A stretch of 64,000 nt of DNA from an uncultured Sulfitobacter sp. (GCF_947500075.1 NZ_CANMQS010000003.1:434001-498000), one strand, 5' to 3'. Counted from the stretch's first letter, positions 1 through 10,214 are shown. Numbers and translations are program-made. The notes: a model not told the origin generated them from the sequence alone.

Positions 1-1
1 G

Positions 2-202
2 CGCATCTTTATTGGCTCTGAGAACAAACTTTTCTCACTTTCGGGTTCCTCTCTGGTGGTTTCCCCTTATATGAACGCTGATCGAAAGGTGATCGGTGCG
101 GTCGGTGTGATCGGCCCCACGCGCCTGAATTATGGACGTATTGTGCCGATTGTGAATTACACGGCGCAGCTGGTCGGAAAGATGGTCTCCGACCGCAGCT
201 AG
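2..202 (+). CDS. hrcA: Heat-inducible transcription repressor HrcA, C-terminal end (partial)
   Basis: The reading frame is open from the first bases of the window to a TAG at 200-202, giving the last 66 residues of a protein whose start lies outside. The tail reads [20 protein letters not shown] and ends with the block [17 protein letters not shown], which is the conserved C-terminal block of HrcA. HrcA is the DNA-binding repressor that acts on CIRCE operators of chaperone genes. The grpE gene follows 9 bases later on the same strand, the usual hrcA-grpE order. No CIRCE operator is visible here because the promoter is off the window. Confidence 0.93.
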   Translation, partial: RIFIGSENKLFSLSGSSLVVSPYMNADRKVIGAVGVIGPTRLNYGRIVPIVNYTAQLVGKMVSDRS

Positions 203-211
203 AGGTGAAGA

Positions 212-775
212 ATGGCTGACCCGAGAGAAAATGAATTTTTAGACGATCTGGATGCGGCAGAGGCGGAAGTCTATGCCGCCGAGGAAGAAGAGATTGATGA
301 CGAAGCGCTGGAACTGGATCAGCTCAGAGCGGAGCGGGACCAGCTGAAAGACCGCTTCATGCGTGCGCTTGCCGATGCGGAGAATGCGCGCAAGCGGTCT
401 GACAAGGATCGGCGGGAGGCTGAGAACTATGGCGGTTCAAAGCTCGCGCGGGATATGCTGCCGGTCTATGACAACATGAAGCGCGCGCTGGAAGCCGCAA
501 CGGATGAGCAACGTGATGTGTCCGGGCCCCTGCTTGAAGGGGTTGAACTGACCATGCGGGAGCTGCTGAACGTCTTCAAGAAACACGGGATTGAGATCAT
601 CGCGCCAGAGGTTGGTGACAGGTTTGATCCCCAAAACCATCAGGCGATGTTCGAGGCACCTGTGCCGGGCACCAAGGCAGGCGATATCATTCAAGTTGCC
701 GCCGAAGGGTTCATGCTGCATGATCGGTTGTTGCGTCCCGCGCAGGTTGGGGTTTCGTCGCAACCTGCGGGATAA
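212..775 (+). CDS. grpE: Nucleotide exchange factor GrpE
   Basis: 187 residues. GrpE releases ADP from DnaK and so drives the DnaK/DnaJ folding cycle in the cytoplasm; dnaK and dnaJ lie about 50 kb away in this window. The first 35 residues are strongly acidic, residues about 35-75 look like the long coiled coil of GrpE dimers, and the C-terminal part has the family signature (FDPQNHQAMFEAPVPGT, then AEGFMLHDRLLRPAQVGVS), which forms the beta domain that contacts DnaK. The start is an ATG preceded by GAGGTG at 203-208, just after the hrcA stop, so the two genes are probably co-transcribed. It converges on mutS. Confidence 0.97.
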   Translation: MADPRENEFLDDLDAAEAEVYAAEEEEIDDEALELDQLRAERDQLKDRFMRALADAENARKRSDKDRREAENYGGSKLARDMLPVYDNMKRALEAATDEQRDVSGPLLEGVELTMRELLNVFKKHGIEIIAPEVGDRFDPQNHQAMFEAPVPGTKAGDIIQVAAEGFMLHDRLLRPAQVGVSSQPAG

Positions 776-824
776 GAGATTTCAACGCTCCGCGGGGGTT
801 TTTAAAACCATTTGGAAGAGGCGG

Positions 825-3470
825 TCAGGGCTTGGCCGCTTCTTTCAGTTTGTAGAGGATGTCGAGGGCTTCGCGGGGGGTGAGTTCGTCCGGCAGCACG
901 TTTTTCAGGGCGTCTTCGACCTTTGAGGGTTTTTGGAGCTGTGGCGGCGGGGTCGCGCTGACGGAGAAAAGCGGGAGATCGTCGATCAGGGTTTTTTGTT
1001 TTGCCCCGCCTTCGCGTTCGCCTTTTTCCAGCGCGTCCAGCACCACCCGTGCACGGGCGATGACGCTGTCAGGCAGGCCAGCGAGCTGGGCGACCTGAAC
1101 ACCGTAGGATCGATCTGCGGCGCCCTTGCGGACTTCATGCAGGAAGATGACCTCGCCTTCCCATTCTTTCACGGCGACGGTCGCATTCTCAACACCGTGG
1201 AGTTTGGCGGAAAGGGCGGTCATTTCATGGTAGTGGGTGGCAAACAGGGCGCGGGCGCGATTGACGTCGTGCAGGTGTTCCAGTGTGGCCCAGGCGATGG
1301 AGAGACCGTCATAGGTTGCCGTGCCGCGGCCAATCTCATCCAGAATCACCAGCGCACGATCGTCGGCCTGATTGAGGATCGCGGCGGTTTCGACCATTTC
1401 GACCATGAAGGTGGAGCGTCCACGGGCAAGATCGTCTGAGGCTCCGACGCGGCTGAAGAGCTGGCTGATCAGGCCGATGTGGGCCTGTGTTGCCGGGACG
1501 TAGCTGCCCATTTGTGCCATCAGGGCAATCAATGCGTTCTGTCGCAGGAAAGTCGATTTGCCAGCCATGTTCGGGCCGGTCAGCAGCCAGACAGCGGCCG
1601 CGGTGCCGTCGGCGCTCAGATCGCAGTCATTTGCGATGAAGGGTTCCCCGGATTGCTGTTGCAGCGCACGTTCCACGACAGGATGTCGGCCCCCTTCAAT
1701 GCGAAAGGCGCGGCTGTTGTCGACTGTAGGTTTCGTCCAGTTTTCTTCCTCGGCGAGGTTTGCAAGGCTGAGCGCAAGATCAATCTCTGCCAGCCCGTTT
1801 GATGTCACCGCAATTTCGCCCGCGCGCTCAAGTATCCGGCCTTTCAGGCTTTCATAGAGCCGCTTTTCGATCTCCAGTGCTTCGTTGCCTGCGTTCAGGA
1901 TGCGGGTTTCCATTTCTGACAGTTCTACGGTGGTGAACCGCACCTGATTTGCGGTCGTCTGGCGATGGATGAAGGTGTCTGACAGCGGGGCGGAGAGCAT
2001 CTTTTCCGCATGGGTGGCGGTGGTTTCGATGAAATAGCCCAGCACGTTGTTGTGTTTGATCTTCAGCGTGTTGATGCCGGTCTGGGCGATGAAGTCCTGC
2101 TGCATGCTGGCGATGACACTGCGGCCTTCGTCCCGCAGTTTGCGGGCTTCATCTAGCGGGCCGTCGTAGCCTTCTGCGATGAAGCCGCCGTCACGGGCAA
2201 GCAGCGGGGGTTCGGCCACGAGCGCGTGGTCGAGGAGGTCGATCAACCCGTCGTGGCCCGCAAGGCCGGTGGTCGCCTCCCGCAAAAGATCGGGGAGGTC
2301 GAGGGTGCCGAGTGTCTGGCTCAGCGCTTCGGCCTGGGTCAGGCCATTTCGGATGGCGGCCAGATCGCGGGGTCCGCCCCGGTCCAGCGACAGGCGGGAC
2401 AGGGCGCGGTCCAGATCCGGCACTTTGCGCAAGCTATCCCGCAAGTCCTGGGTAAGGCGGGCATTGTCATAGCCGAATGTGGCGGCATCCAGACGGGCAT
2501 GTACCGTTTCAAGGACGCGAGAGGGGCTGGAAATACGCCGTTCAAGCAGGCGGGCGCCGGCGGCGGTGCAGGTGCGGTCCATGATGGCGAGCAGTGAGCC
2601 TGCGCGCCCGCCGGTCATGGCATGGGTAAGTTCAAGGTTGCGCCGGGTGGCCGCGTCGATCTGGACAGTGCGTGCTTCGCTCTCTCTCTGCGGGGGGCGG
2701 AGGAGGGGGAGTTTGCCCTTCTGCGTGATTTCCAGATAGTCGATCAGCGCACCCATGGCGGAAACTTCGCTGCGCGTGAAAGTGCCGAAGGCATCGAGCG
2801 TGGCAATGTTGAAGAGCGTGCAGAGCCGGTTTTCCGCCCCCGTGCTGTCAAAGGCGGCGCGGGGCATGCCGGTGAGCGACAGATTGAAATCAGAGACTAA
2901 GTCGTACAGTTCAGGCTCTTTTGCTTCAGAAACGATAAGCTCGGACGGGGAAAGGCGCGCAAGCTCGGGGCTGAGCCGCACAGGCGAGAGGGGCATCACA
3001 TGGAACGCACCGGTGGAGATATCGACCCAGGCGAGCGCTGCTTCATCGCGGACCTCTGCATAGGCGGCGAGGAAGTTGTGACGGCGCGCTTCCAGAAGGG
3101 CTTCTTCGGTCAGGGTGCCGGGGGTGACCAGCCGGACAACATCACGTTTGACGACCGACTTGTAGCCGCGTTTCTTTGCCTCCGCCGGGCTTTCCATCTG
3201 TTCACAGACAGCAACGCGGAACCCCTTGCGGATCAGCGTCAGCAGGTATCCTTCAGCGGCATGGACCGGTACACCGCACATGGGGATGTCGTTGCCTTCG
3301 TGTTTGCCGCGTTTGGTCAGGGCGATGTCCAGCGCTTCGGCCGCCGCGACAGCGTCGTCAAAGAACATCTCGTAAAAGTCGCCCATGCGGTAGAACAACA
3401 GCGCGTCGGCGTATTGCGCCTTCAGCTCAAGATACTGCGCCATCATTGGCGTGACTTTGTCCTGGCTCAC
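825..3470 (-). CDS. mutS: DNA mismatch repair protein MutS
   Basis: MutS recognises mismatches and small loops and recruits MutL. The mismatch-contact motif GDFYEMF is at about residues 30-36, the Walker A loop GPNMAGKST at about 632-640, the Walker B region DEIGRGTATYDG at about 710, followed by FATHYHE. I place the start at a GTG at 3470, with AGGGGG eight bases upstream, which gives 881 residues, normal for the family. The frame stays open to a GTG at 3563 (912 residues), but that codon has no ribosome-binding site and adds an unconserved-looking, basic stretch. It is divergent from the glycosyltransferase gene at 3616, and its 3' end converges with grpE. Confidence 0.96.
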   Translation of the reverse strand: MSQDKVTPMMAQYLELKAQYADALLFYRMGDFYEMFFDDAVAAAEALDIALTKRGKHEGNDIPMCGVPVHAAEGYLLTLIRKGFRVAVCEQMESPAEAKKRGYKSVVKRDVVRLVTPGTLTEEALLEARRHNFLAAYAEVRDEAALAWVDISTGAFHVMPLSPVRLSPELARLSPSELIVSEAKEPELYDLVSDFNLSLTGMPRAAFDSTGAENRLCTLFNIATLDAFGTFTRSEVSAMGALIDYLEITQKGKLPLLRPPQRESEARTVQIDAATRRNLELTHAMTGGRAGSLLAIMDRTCTAAGARLLERRISSPSRVLETVHARLDAATFGYDNARLTQDLRDSLRKVPDLDRALSRLSLDRGGPRDLAAIRNGLTQAEALSQTLGTLDLPDLLREATTGLAGHDGLIDLLDHALVAEPPLLARDGGFIAEGYDGPLDEARKLRDEGRSVIASMQQDFIAQTGINTLKIKHNNVLGYFIETTATHAEKMLSAPLSDTFIHRQTTANQVRFTTVELSEMETRILNAGNEALEIEKRLYESLKGRILERAGEIAVTSNGLAEIDLALSLANLAEEENWTKPTVDNSRAFRIEGGRHPVVERALQQQSGEPFIANDCDLSADGTAAAVWLLTGPNMAGKSTFLRQNALIALMAQMGSYVPATQAHIGLISQLFSRVGASDDLARGRSTFMVEMVETAAILNQADDRALVILDEIGRGTATYDGLSIAWATLEHLHDVNRARALFATHYHEMTALSAKLHGVENATVAVKEWEGEVIFLHEVRKGAADRSYGVQVAQLAGLPDSVIARARVVLDALEKGEREGGAKQKTLIDDLPLFSVSATPPPQLQKPSKVEDALKNVLPDELTPREALDILYKLKEAAKP

Positions 3471-3615
3471 CCGCACCCCCTGATCCACGTCAGGTGTATG
3501 TACAAAACCACGGTTGCGAGGGAAAGGGCGACTGACACGGGGATGTTTGTGGACGGTTTCCACAAAAGTGATATTTTTTAACCTAATCTAAACCCCAAGA
3601 GGAGAGGGCGGCTCA

Positions 3616-5343
3616 GTGCGGGACATGAACGATATGACATTGCCGCCTGAAGACCTGTTTCTGAACCCATGGCGTGACACGCGGATGCAGGCGTTGCAGC
3701 ACGTAGAGACAGTTTGGCAGCCCACGGACGGGGCGGTGATCGAAGGGTTTCCGATCACGGCACATCCCAAGATGCGCGAACGGATGCGGGGCACCATCCG
3801 GCGGACGATGTCCCAGAAACGCTTTGCCCAGCCGATTGAGACAACAAGCGTGCCTGCGCTGTTGAGCGATGTGACGTGCCACAAGTCCTTTGTCGCCGCA
3901 GGCGGGCAGTTTTTGCTGAGTGGCGCTGCGGGGTCGCGGTTGCTGAACAGGTTCCGTTGGGAAAACACGGAAGTCGGGGCGCCTGATGTTCTGTTGAACC
4001 TCTACTTCCAGCAGATGCAGTGGCAGAATGAAGGGATGTCATTGCCGGTGATTTCAGGCGGATTAGAGCCTGATACGCCGTTTGTTGTGCCCTGCCGGAA
4101 CACGTTTAATTATTATCACTTCCTCACGGAATCCCTGCCGCAACTGACCTTGCTGGATGGATTGGACTTTCAGGGAGAGATCTTTTTTCATTTCCCCAAT
4201 GCACCTGAGAAGCAGCGCCCCTTTGCACAGGCTTTTGCGGAGACGCTGTTTCCTGAGTTCAAGGGCCGGTTGCACTTTGAACGCGCGCCGAAGTCCTATC
4301 ATCAGGCGATCACCGGGTATGATGTGATGGGGGGTCATTTGCATATGCCGCCCTCTGTGCAGCGCGGGATCGGGGCGTTGCTGCCGGGAGAGAAACGAGA
4401 GAACGCAGCCTTGCACACGATCAATGCCTTGCCGATGTTGACGATGAACTCCGTGCCGGGCCCGCTCCGCGCATTGAGGGAGCGGGCGCTGGCGGCGATT
4501 GAGGTGCAGGATTTTGGCCATTTGCCCAAGCGGATTTTCGTGGGCCGGGATAACCGGCTTAGCCGCGAGCGCCATATGGCTGGCGAAGAACTGCTGTTTG
4601 AGCATTTACAGATGTTCGGGTTTGAGTACGTCGTTTTTGAGAACATGCCGCCGCTTGAGCAAATCGCCGTGATGGCGCGCGCGGAGATGATGGTGTCATA
4701 CCATGGGGCCGGGTTTGCCAATATGCTGTTTGCGGGGCCGCAGACCTACGTGATTGAGATTGGAACCCATCAGACAGCGCAGCACAGGTGGGCGGATTTC
4801 TGGCCAGTGGCCCATGCCGCAAGGTGCAAATACATCAGCTTCTTTGGCGATTATAAGCAGGAAAACCCTTTGTCAGAGCCTGATTTCAAGACAGACGGCC
4901 TTGTGCCGGTGTCCTTGTCCGAAGAGGCCGTGGGCGAAGTGATGGCGTTTGTCGTAACCGTTCTGGGGCATGTGCCAACGCTGACCAGGGCACCGACGCT
5001 CGCCTCTCTGGCGCGGCAATTGCTGGCGGCAGATGCCCTGCCGCAGGTGCTGGCGCTGTTTGAGGCGCATGAGGAGATGGTGCAGGGCAATGGGGCGCTG
5101 TCATTGCTCCGCGCGGATTGCCACAAGGAGTTGGGGGAGACGCGATCAGAGCTTGTCGCGCTTGATCACGCGTACAAGGCCGACCCGACACGCTGGCAGA
5201 CATTGGTGCGGATGATCTGGTGCGCCAACAGGTGTGAACGGCCGCAGGTGATACGCTGGGCGTTGGCGCGGCTGGAGAATGATTTTCCCGAACGGCACAG
5301 TGCCTTTGTCGGCAACCACGAATGGGTCCGCTTTGTCGCCTGA
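3616..5343 (+). CDS. Glycosyltransferase family 61 (DUF563) protein
   Basis: 575 residues starting at GTG, with the ribosome-binding site AGAGGAGAG at 3598-3606. The middle of the protein carries GT61-type blocks: FNYYHFLTESLPQLTLL near residue 165, PKRIFVGRDN near 305, and EQIAVMARAEMMVSYHGAGF followed by NMLFAGPQTYVIEIG near 350-380. Such enzymes transfer sugars in surface glycan synthesis. No signal peptide is seen. The last 130 residues are helical, perhaps TPR-like (many paired helices with A/L spacing), and may bind a partner; this part is not family-typical. The gene is not near other glycan genes here, so its substrate cannot be inferred. Confidence 0.8.
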   Translation: MRDMNDMTLPPEDLFLNPWRDTRMQALQHVETVWQPTDGAVIEGFPITAHPKMRERMRGTIRRTMSQKRFAQPIETTSVPALLSDVTCHKSFVAAGGQFLLSGAAGSRLLNRFRWENTEVGAPDVLLNLYFQQMQWQNEGMSLPVISGGLEPDTPFVVPCRNTFNYYHFLTESLPQLTLLDGLDFQGEIFFHFPNAPEKQRPFAQAFAETLFPEFKGRLHFERAPKSYHQAITGYDVMGGHLHMPPSVQRGIGALLPGEKRENAALHTINALPMLTMNSVPGPLRALRERALAAIEVQDFGHLPKRIFVGRDNRLSRERHMAGEELLFEHLQMFGFEYVVFENMPPLEQIAVMARAEMMVSYHGAGFANMLFAGPQTYVIEIGTHQTAQHRWADFWPVAHAARCKYISFFGDYKQENPLSEPDFKTDGLVPVSLSEEAVGEVMAFVVTVLGHVPTLTRAPTLASLARQLLAADALPQVLALFEAHEEMVQGNGALSLLRADCHKELGETRSELVALDHAYKADPTRWQTLVRMIWCANRCERPQVIRWALARLENDFPERHSAFVGNHEWVRFVA

Positions 5344-5412
5344 TGGGCGTGTTGATTGTAAGCCTGCGCATTGAAAGCTATGACTTTCGCAAACAGCAAA
5401 AGGCCGATTTCC

Positions 5413-7671
5413 GTGAGCAATACCCGCATTACCAACGAAGAGGCGCTTGCCTTCCATCTTGAACCCACTCCCGGCAAGTTCGAGATTACGGCAACCGTGC
5501 CGATGACGACCCAACGGGATCTCAGCCTCGCCTATTCCCCCGGTGTTGCGGTGCCCTGCGAAGCGATCGCGGCCAATCCCCAAACGGCTTATGATTACAC
5601 CAACAAGGGCAACCTTGTGGCTGTGATTTCCAACGGGACGGCCGTTTTGGGTCTGGGCAACCTTGGGGCGCTGGCGTCCAAGCCTGTGATGGAGGGTAAA
5701 TCCGTCCTGTTCAAACGGTTCGCGGATGTGAACTCCATCGATATTGAGCTGGATACCGAAGACACGGATGCCTTCATTAACGCCTGCAAGCTGATGGGGC
5801 CGACGTTCGGGGGCATCAACCTTGAAGACATCAAAGCGCCGGAATGTTTCATCATCGAACAGCGTCTGAAAGAGGAGATGGATATTCCTGTCTTCCATGA
5901 TGATCAGCATGGCACGGCGGTGATCTGCGCGGCGGGATTGATCAATGCGCTGCATATTTCCGGCAAGAAGATCGAAGATGTGCGGATTGTCCTGAATGGG
6001 GCAGGGGCGGCGGGCATTGCATGCCTGGAGTTGCTCAAGTCCATGGGCGCCAGGCACAACAATTGCATCATGTGCGACACCAAGGGCGTGATCTATCAGG
6101 GTCGGACGGAGGGGATGAACCAGTGGAAGTCGGCCCATGCCGCAACCACGGAACTGCGCACGCTGGAGGAGGCGATGAGCGGAGCGGATGTGTTCCTGGG
6201 TGTGTCTGTCAAAGGGGCGGTGACGCAGGACATGGTTGCCAGCATGGCAGACAATCCGGTGATTTTCGCCATGGCCAATCCCGATCCGGAAATCACACCG
6301 GAAGAAGCACATGCGGTGCGGATGGATGCCATCGTCGCCACCGGGCGAAGCGATTACCCCAATCAGGTGAACAACGTGTTGGGCTTCCCCTACCTGTTCC
6401 GCGGGGCGCTCGACATTAATGCACGGGCGATCAATGACGAGATGAAGATCGCCTGCGCCCATGCGCTTGCCAATCTCGCGCGGGAGGACGTGCCGGACGA
6501 AGTGGCGATGGCCTATGGCAAGACGCTGAGTTTCGGGCGGGACTACATCATTCCCACACCGTTTGATCCCCGTCTGATCCACCGCATACCGCCCGCTGTT
6601 GCGAAGGCCGGCATGGATACCGGTGCCGCGCGCCGTCCGATCATCGACATGGATGCCTATGAGCTGACGCTCAAATCCCGGATGGATCCGACCGCGAACA
6701 TCCTGCGCGGCATCAACGCCCGTGCGCGCGCCAACCAGTCGCGGATGATCTTTGCCGAAGGCGATGATCCGCGGGTGTTGCGGGCGGCGGTGTTGTACCA
6801 GCGCTCCGGGTTTGGAAAGGCGCTGGTTGTGGGGCGCCCGGACGAGGTGCAGGAGAAGTTGCAGGAAACAGGTCTTGGGGATGCGGCGCGGGAATTGGAC
6901 ATCGTGAATGCGGCCAACACCACGCATTTGGATGTCTACAAGAATTCGCTCTATGACCGGCTTCAGCGGCGGGGGTTCGATCACAAGGACATTCACCGTC
7001 TTGCCGCGCGGGACCGGCATGTGTTCGCGTCGCTGATGTTGGCGCATGGGCATGCGGATGGCATGATTTCAGGTGCGACCCGCAAATCCGCCCATGTGCT
7101 GGACCGGATCAACCATGTGTTCGATGCGGATGCGGAGCATGGCGCGGCAGGCTTCACGGCGATTCTGAACAAGGGGCGGATCGTGTTTATTGCTGACACG
7201 CTGGTGCACGAATGGCCCGATGAAGAGGATCTGGCCAATATCGCCGTCAGCGGCGCGCGGGTGGCGCGGCATCTGGGTCTTGAGCCGCGTGTGGCATTCG
7301 TGAGCTTCTCCACCTTTGGCTATCCGGTATCGGAACGGGCCGAGAAGATGAGCGGCGCGCCCAGGGTGCTTGATGCCCGTGGGGTTGATTTTGAGTATGA
7401 AGGTGAGATGACCGTGGACGTGGCGATGAATGCCGCCGCGCAAGCGCAATATCCGTTTTCGCGCCTGACCGGCCCTGCCAATATTCTGGTGGTGCCTGCG
7501 CGACATTCGGCCAGCATTTCCGTGAAGCTGATGCAGGAAATGGCGGGCGCGACGGTGATTGGGCCGATTCTGACGGGTTTGGATAAATCCATTCAGATCT
7601 GTTCGACCACGGCGACGGCGAATGACATCCTCAACATGGCGATCCTTGCGGCCTGCAAGGTTGGCGAATGA
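5413..7671 (+). CDS. maeB: NADP-dependent malic enzyme with C-terminal phosphotransacetylase domain
   Basis: Oxidatively decarboxylates malate to pyruvate. About residues 1-420 are the malic enzyme part (LAYSPGVAVPC near the N-terminus, FHDDQHGTA in the middle, NGAGAAGIACLELL as the nucleotide-binding loop, ANPDPEI, then YPNQVNNVLGFPYLFRGALD). Residues about 430-752 are a phosphate acetyl/butyryltransferase-like domain, which in MaeB enzymes is regarded as a regulatory acetyl-CoA sensor and not as an active transferase. I chose the GTG at 5413 (752 residues; AAGG nine bases upstream). A TTG at 5371 and an ATG at 5380 are in frame but have poor ribosome-binding sites. The kinase gene overlaps its stop by four bases. 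Confidence 0.95.
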   Translation: MSNTRITNEEALAFHLEPTPGKFEITATVPMTTQRDLSLAYSPGVAVPCEAIAANPQTAYDYTNKGNLVAVISNGTAVLGLGNLGALASKPVMEGKSVLFKRFADVNSIDIELDTEDTDAFINACKLMGPTFGGINLEDIKAPECFIIEQRLKEEMDIPVFHDDQHGTAVICAAGLINALHISGKKIEDVRIVLNGAGAAGIACLELLKSMGARHNNCIMCDTKGVIYQGRTEGMNQWKSAHAATTELRTLEEAMSGADVFLGVSVKGAVTQDMVASMADNPVIFAMANPDPEITPEEAHAVRMDAIVATGRSDYPNQVNNVLGFPYLFRGALDINARAINDEMKIACAHALANLAREDVPDEVAMAYGKTLSFGRDYIIPTPFDPRLIHRIPPAVAKAGMDTGAARRPIIDMDAYELTLKSRMDPTANILRGINARARANQSRMIFAEGDDPRVLRAAVLYQRSGFGKALVVGRPDEVQEKLQETGLGDAARELDIVNAANTTHLDVYKNSLYDRLQRRGFDHKDIHRLAARDRHVFASLMLAHGHADGMISGATRKSAHVLDRINHVFDADAEHGAAGFTAILNKGRIVFIADTLVHEWPDEEDLANIAVSGARVARHLGLEPRVAFVSFSTFGYPVSERAEKMSGAPRVLDARGVDFEYEGEMTVDVAMNAAAQAQYPFSRLTGPANILVVPARHSASISVKLMQEMAGATVIGPILTGLDKSIQICSTTATANDILNMAILAACKVGE

Positions 7672-8540
7672 TCTGGAACCTCGGCTCCATCAACGCGGAT
7701 TTCTTCTATGGCGTTCCGCATCTCCCCGATGCGGGAGAGACATTGGCGGCGACGTCCTTCGCCAAAGGGCTGGGGGGCAAAGGGGCCAACATGTCCGTTG
7801 CGGCCGCACGGGCAGCCGCGAGGGTCTCGCATATCGGTGGGATCGGCGATGACGGGCGCTGGGCTGAAACACGGTTGTTGGAGTATGGGGTCGAGACGCA
7901 GCACATTGCAGTCATGGATGAACCGACGGGACATGCGATTATCTGTGTGGATGCTGAAGGTGAAAACAGCATTGTCCTGTTTCCCGGTGCCAATCACGCC
8001 ATCACGGAACAGATGATTGGCAAAGCGTTGACCGAAGCCAGCCCTGGCGATTTCCTGTTGATGCAGAATGAAACCAACGGACAGGTCTTTGCGGCGGAGA
8101 CGGCAAAGACGCTTGGCCTTCGCGTTGTTTATGCCGCTGCACCCTTCTCAACCGACGCGGTGATGGCGTTGATGGGCAAGATTGACCTGCTTGTCCTCAA
8201 CGAGGTCGAGGCCACGCAATTGCTTGAAGGAACCGGGCAGGCGCTGGAAGACGTGCCCGTGGATGACATTGTGGTCACGTTGGGGTCCGAGGGATGCAAA
8301 TGGGTCTCTAACAAGGGTAATTCGACCCAGAGCTTTCCGGCATTCAAGGTTGATCCTGTTGATACAACCGGCGCCGGGGATACGTTTACCGGGTATCTTG
8401 TTGCATCGCTGGATCGCGGTTTGCCGATGGCAGAAGCGATTGATCTGGCGATGCGGGCTGGGGCTTTGATGGTGACGCGGCAGGGGACAGCGGATGTGAT
8501 CCCGGATCTCAAGGACATCCAGGATCACGATTTCAGCTGA
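7668..8540 (+). CDS. PfkB-family carbohydrate kinase, ribokinase-like
   Basis: 290 residues. ATG overlaps the malic enzyme stop (ATGA), so it is translationally coupled to it. The N-terminal sugar-binding motif GGKGANMSVAAARAAA (about residues 37-52) and the C-terminal ATP/anion-hole motif DTTGAGDTFTGYLVAS (from about residue 231, with the catalytic Asp near 237) are both intact. The GGKGAN form and the short length point to the ribokinase subgroup, which phosphorylates ribose or a related pentose or nucleoside. No ribose transporter is nearby, so the exact sugar is open. Confidence 0.87.
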   Translation: MIWNLGSINADFFYGVPHLPDAGETLAATSFAKGLGGKGANMSVAAARAAARVSHIGGIGDDGRWAETRLLEYGVETQHIAVMDEPTGHAIICVDAEGENSIVLFPGANHAITEQMIGKALTEASPGDFLLMQNETNGQVFAAETAKTLGLRVVYAAAPFSTDAVMALMGKIDLLVLNEVEATQLLEGTGQALEDVPVDDIVVTLGSEGCKWVSNKGNSTQSFPAFKVDPVDTTGAGDTFTGYLVASLDRGLPMAEAIDLAMRAGALMVTRQGTADVIPDLKDIQDHDFS

Positions 8541-8542
8541 GC

Positions 8543-9208
8543 TTACTTGGCAAAGGGTGCCGCACTGCCCCAAAGCTGTTTGACGCGCGCATCCCGGCCG
8601 CACCGCGCGCGGTAGCGCTTGTAGGCGACGGATTTCTTCACACCCAAGCCTACGGTGCTGAGCGCGAGGCGATCGCTGCTTTTGTAGTAGTCCTGGTGAT
8701 AGGCGTCGGCCGGATAGAATTTTGTTGCGCCAAGAATGGGCGTCACGATGGTTTGCCCAAGGGCTGCCTGTGCATCCGCAATGGCTTTTTCGGCAGCGGC
8801 CTTTTGCGCACCGCCATTGGCAAAGATCGCTGTGCGGTAGGTGGGTCCGCGGTCGCAGAACTGACCGCCGGCATCTGTAGGATCAATGGAGCGCAGGAAC
8901 ATCGACAGGATCTGATCGCGGCTGATGACGCCTGAATCGAACTGGATCTGAACCGCTTCATAGTGTCCGGTTCCGCCAGCGACGACCTGCTTGTACGTGG
9001 GATTGGCGACAGTGCCGCCTGCAAAGCCTGACACGACCTCCTTCACACCACGAACGGATTCGAAATCTGATTCCACGCACCAGAAACAGCCACCGGCGAC
9101 GGTCAGCGTCTCTGTCCCGGCGGCGCGCGCACCACCTGATTGTGCAACAAGCCCCACGGCAATCAGTGCAGCGAGGGTCATGGTCTTGATCATACGTAGC
9201 TGGTTCAT
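8543..9208 (-). CDS. msrA: Peptide-methionine (S)-S-oxide reductase MsrA, exported
   Basis: 221 residues. Reduces methionine S-sulfoxide in oxidised proteins. The catalytic motif GGCFWCVE is at about residues 39-46 (nucleophile Cys41), followed by the family blocks [11 protein letters not shown] and [12 protein letters not shown]; a further Cys near the C-terminus could act as resolving cysteine. Residues 1-30 form a signal peptide (basic start, hydrophobic [13 protein letters not shown], then GARAAG), so the enzyme probably works in the periplasm. The start at 9208 has a very strong AGGAGG ribosome-binding site; the longer open frame upstream is not needed. Convergent with the kinase gene, two bases apart. 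Confidence 0.94.
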   Translation of the reverse strand: MNQLRMIKTMTLAALIAVGLVAQSGGARAAGTETLTVAGGCFWCVESDFESVRGVKEVVSGFAGGTVANPTYKQVVAGGTGHYEAVQIQFDSGVISRDQILSMFLRSIDPTDAGGQFCDRGPTYRTAIFANGGAQKAAAEKAIADAQAALGQTIVTPILGATKFYPADAYHQDYYKSSDRLALSTVGLGVKKSVAYKRYRARCGRDARVKQLWGSAAPFAK

Positions 9209-9349
9209 CGTGACCTCCTGTGTTTGGCCAAGGCTGCGCCTGTTGGGCGCGATGCGCAAGCGCCAGAGCAGGGAAGTCACGGGCAGGTGATTGATGTTTA
9301 CCGCCGTTGTGTGATTGGTAACATTTCTAATGTCTGAGGGAGAAAGAGC

Positions 9350-10039
9350 ATGCGTTTTGCAATTTGGTCCGGGCCGCGCAACTTGAGTACGGCCATGATG
9401 TACAGTTTCGGTGCGCGGTCTGATTTTGACGTTATGGATGAGCCGTTTTATGCGGCATATCTGAAGGCAACCGGTTCTGATCATCCAATGGCCGCAGAGA
9501 TTATCGCCGCGCATGAAAGCGATCCCGCGCAGGTCTCAACCCTGTGTCAGCGTGAAGGCACGCCGCATCTCTACATGAAACATATGCCCCATCACATGTT
9601 GCCGGATTTTCCAATGGACTGGGCGCAGGACTGTGTGCACGTGCATCTGATCCGCCACCCGGCGCGGGTGATTGCCAGCTATGCGGCCAAGCGGGATGCG
9701 CCGACGTTGGACGACATCGGGTTCGTGCAGCAAGATCGGATTTACGATTCCCTTGGCGGCGTGGTGATCGACAGTACGGACATTCGCGCCAACCCTGAGG
9801 AGATGCTGCAACGGCTCTGCGCCGCGATCGGGGTGCGTTGGGATCCGGAAATGCTGCGTTGGCCAGCGGGGGGCCATCCGGCAGACGGGGTTTGGGCCAG
9901 ACATTGGTATGGGGCAGTGCATGCCAGCACGGGTTTTGCCGGCGCGGAGGGTGCCTTGCCCGCGCTGACAGACGCGCAGACCAAGCTGGTAGAGGCAGCG
10001 ATGCCGTATTATGAGCGCCTTTGGAAGATCCGCCTTTAG
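9350..10039 (+). CDS. Sulfotransferase-like P-loop protein
   Basis: 229 residues. The N-terminus [20 protein letters not shown] resembles the 5'-phosphosulfate-binding loop of sulfotransferases, and [17 protein letters not shown] (about residues 100-116) resembles the 3'-phosphate-binding block (R-x-P-x-x-V-x-x-S). Relatives are often named sulfotransferase or, wrongly, aminotransferase. The acceptor is unknown. The start has GAGGGAGAAAGAGC upstream. The gene stands alone between msrA (divergent) and argG (convergent), with a strong terminator downstream. A second, different sulfotransferase starts at 63662. Confidence 0.7.
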   Translation: MRFAIWSGPRNLSTAMMYSFGARSDFDVMDEPFYAAYLKATGSDHPMAAEIIAAHESDPAQVSTLCQREGTPHLYMKHMPHHMLPDFPMDWAQDCVHVHLIRHPARVIASYAAKRDAPTLDDIGFVQQDRIYDSLGGVVIDSTDIRANPEEMLQRLCAAIGVRWDPEMLRWPAGGHPADGVWARHWYGAVHASTGFAGAEGALPALTDAQTKLVEAAMPYYERLWKIRL

Positions 10040-10180
10040 CACTTCATTTTAGGAATTTTGAAACCTTCACCGCGTATCACTCGTTTCACCGTAGAGATCC
10101 CAACAGAGTGGACCTTCACAAGTCTGCTGCCACCGGCCTCATCTGGTATGTCTTTAGCGAGTGTTGTGTGGTGAGTATAA

Positions 10181-10211
10181 GGCCCGAACCCATACGGTTC
10201 GGGCCATTTTT
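10181..10211 (+). terminator. Rho-independent terminator after the sulfotransferase-like gene
   Basis: Perfect 10-bp stem GGCCCGAACC (10181-10190) and GGTTCGGGCC (10196-10205) with a five-base loop, followed by ATTTTTAA. The T-run makes it a good terminator for the forward gene. It sits only nine bases past the argG stop on the other strand, so it may also end argG transcripts, although the T-run in that direction is weaker. Confidence 0.85.
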
Positions 10212-10214
10212 AAC

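Noticed and set aside
3471-3563. Extended MutS start at 3563
   Set aside because: In frame, but the extra 31 residues lack a ribosome-binding site and exceed the usual family length.
5146-7053. A 635-codon open frame opposite the malic enzyme gene
   Set aside because: It is an antisense shadow created by strong third-position G/C bias; its product has no domain pattern and no ribosome-binding site.
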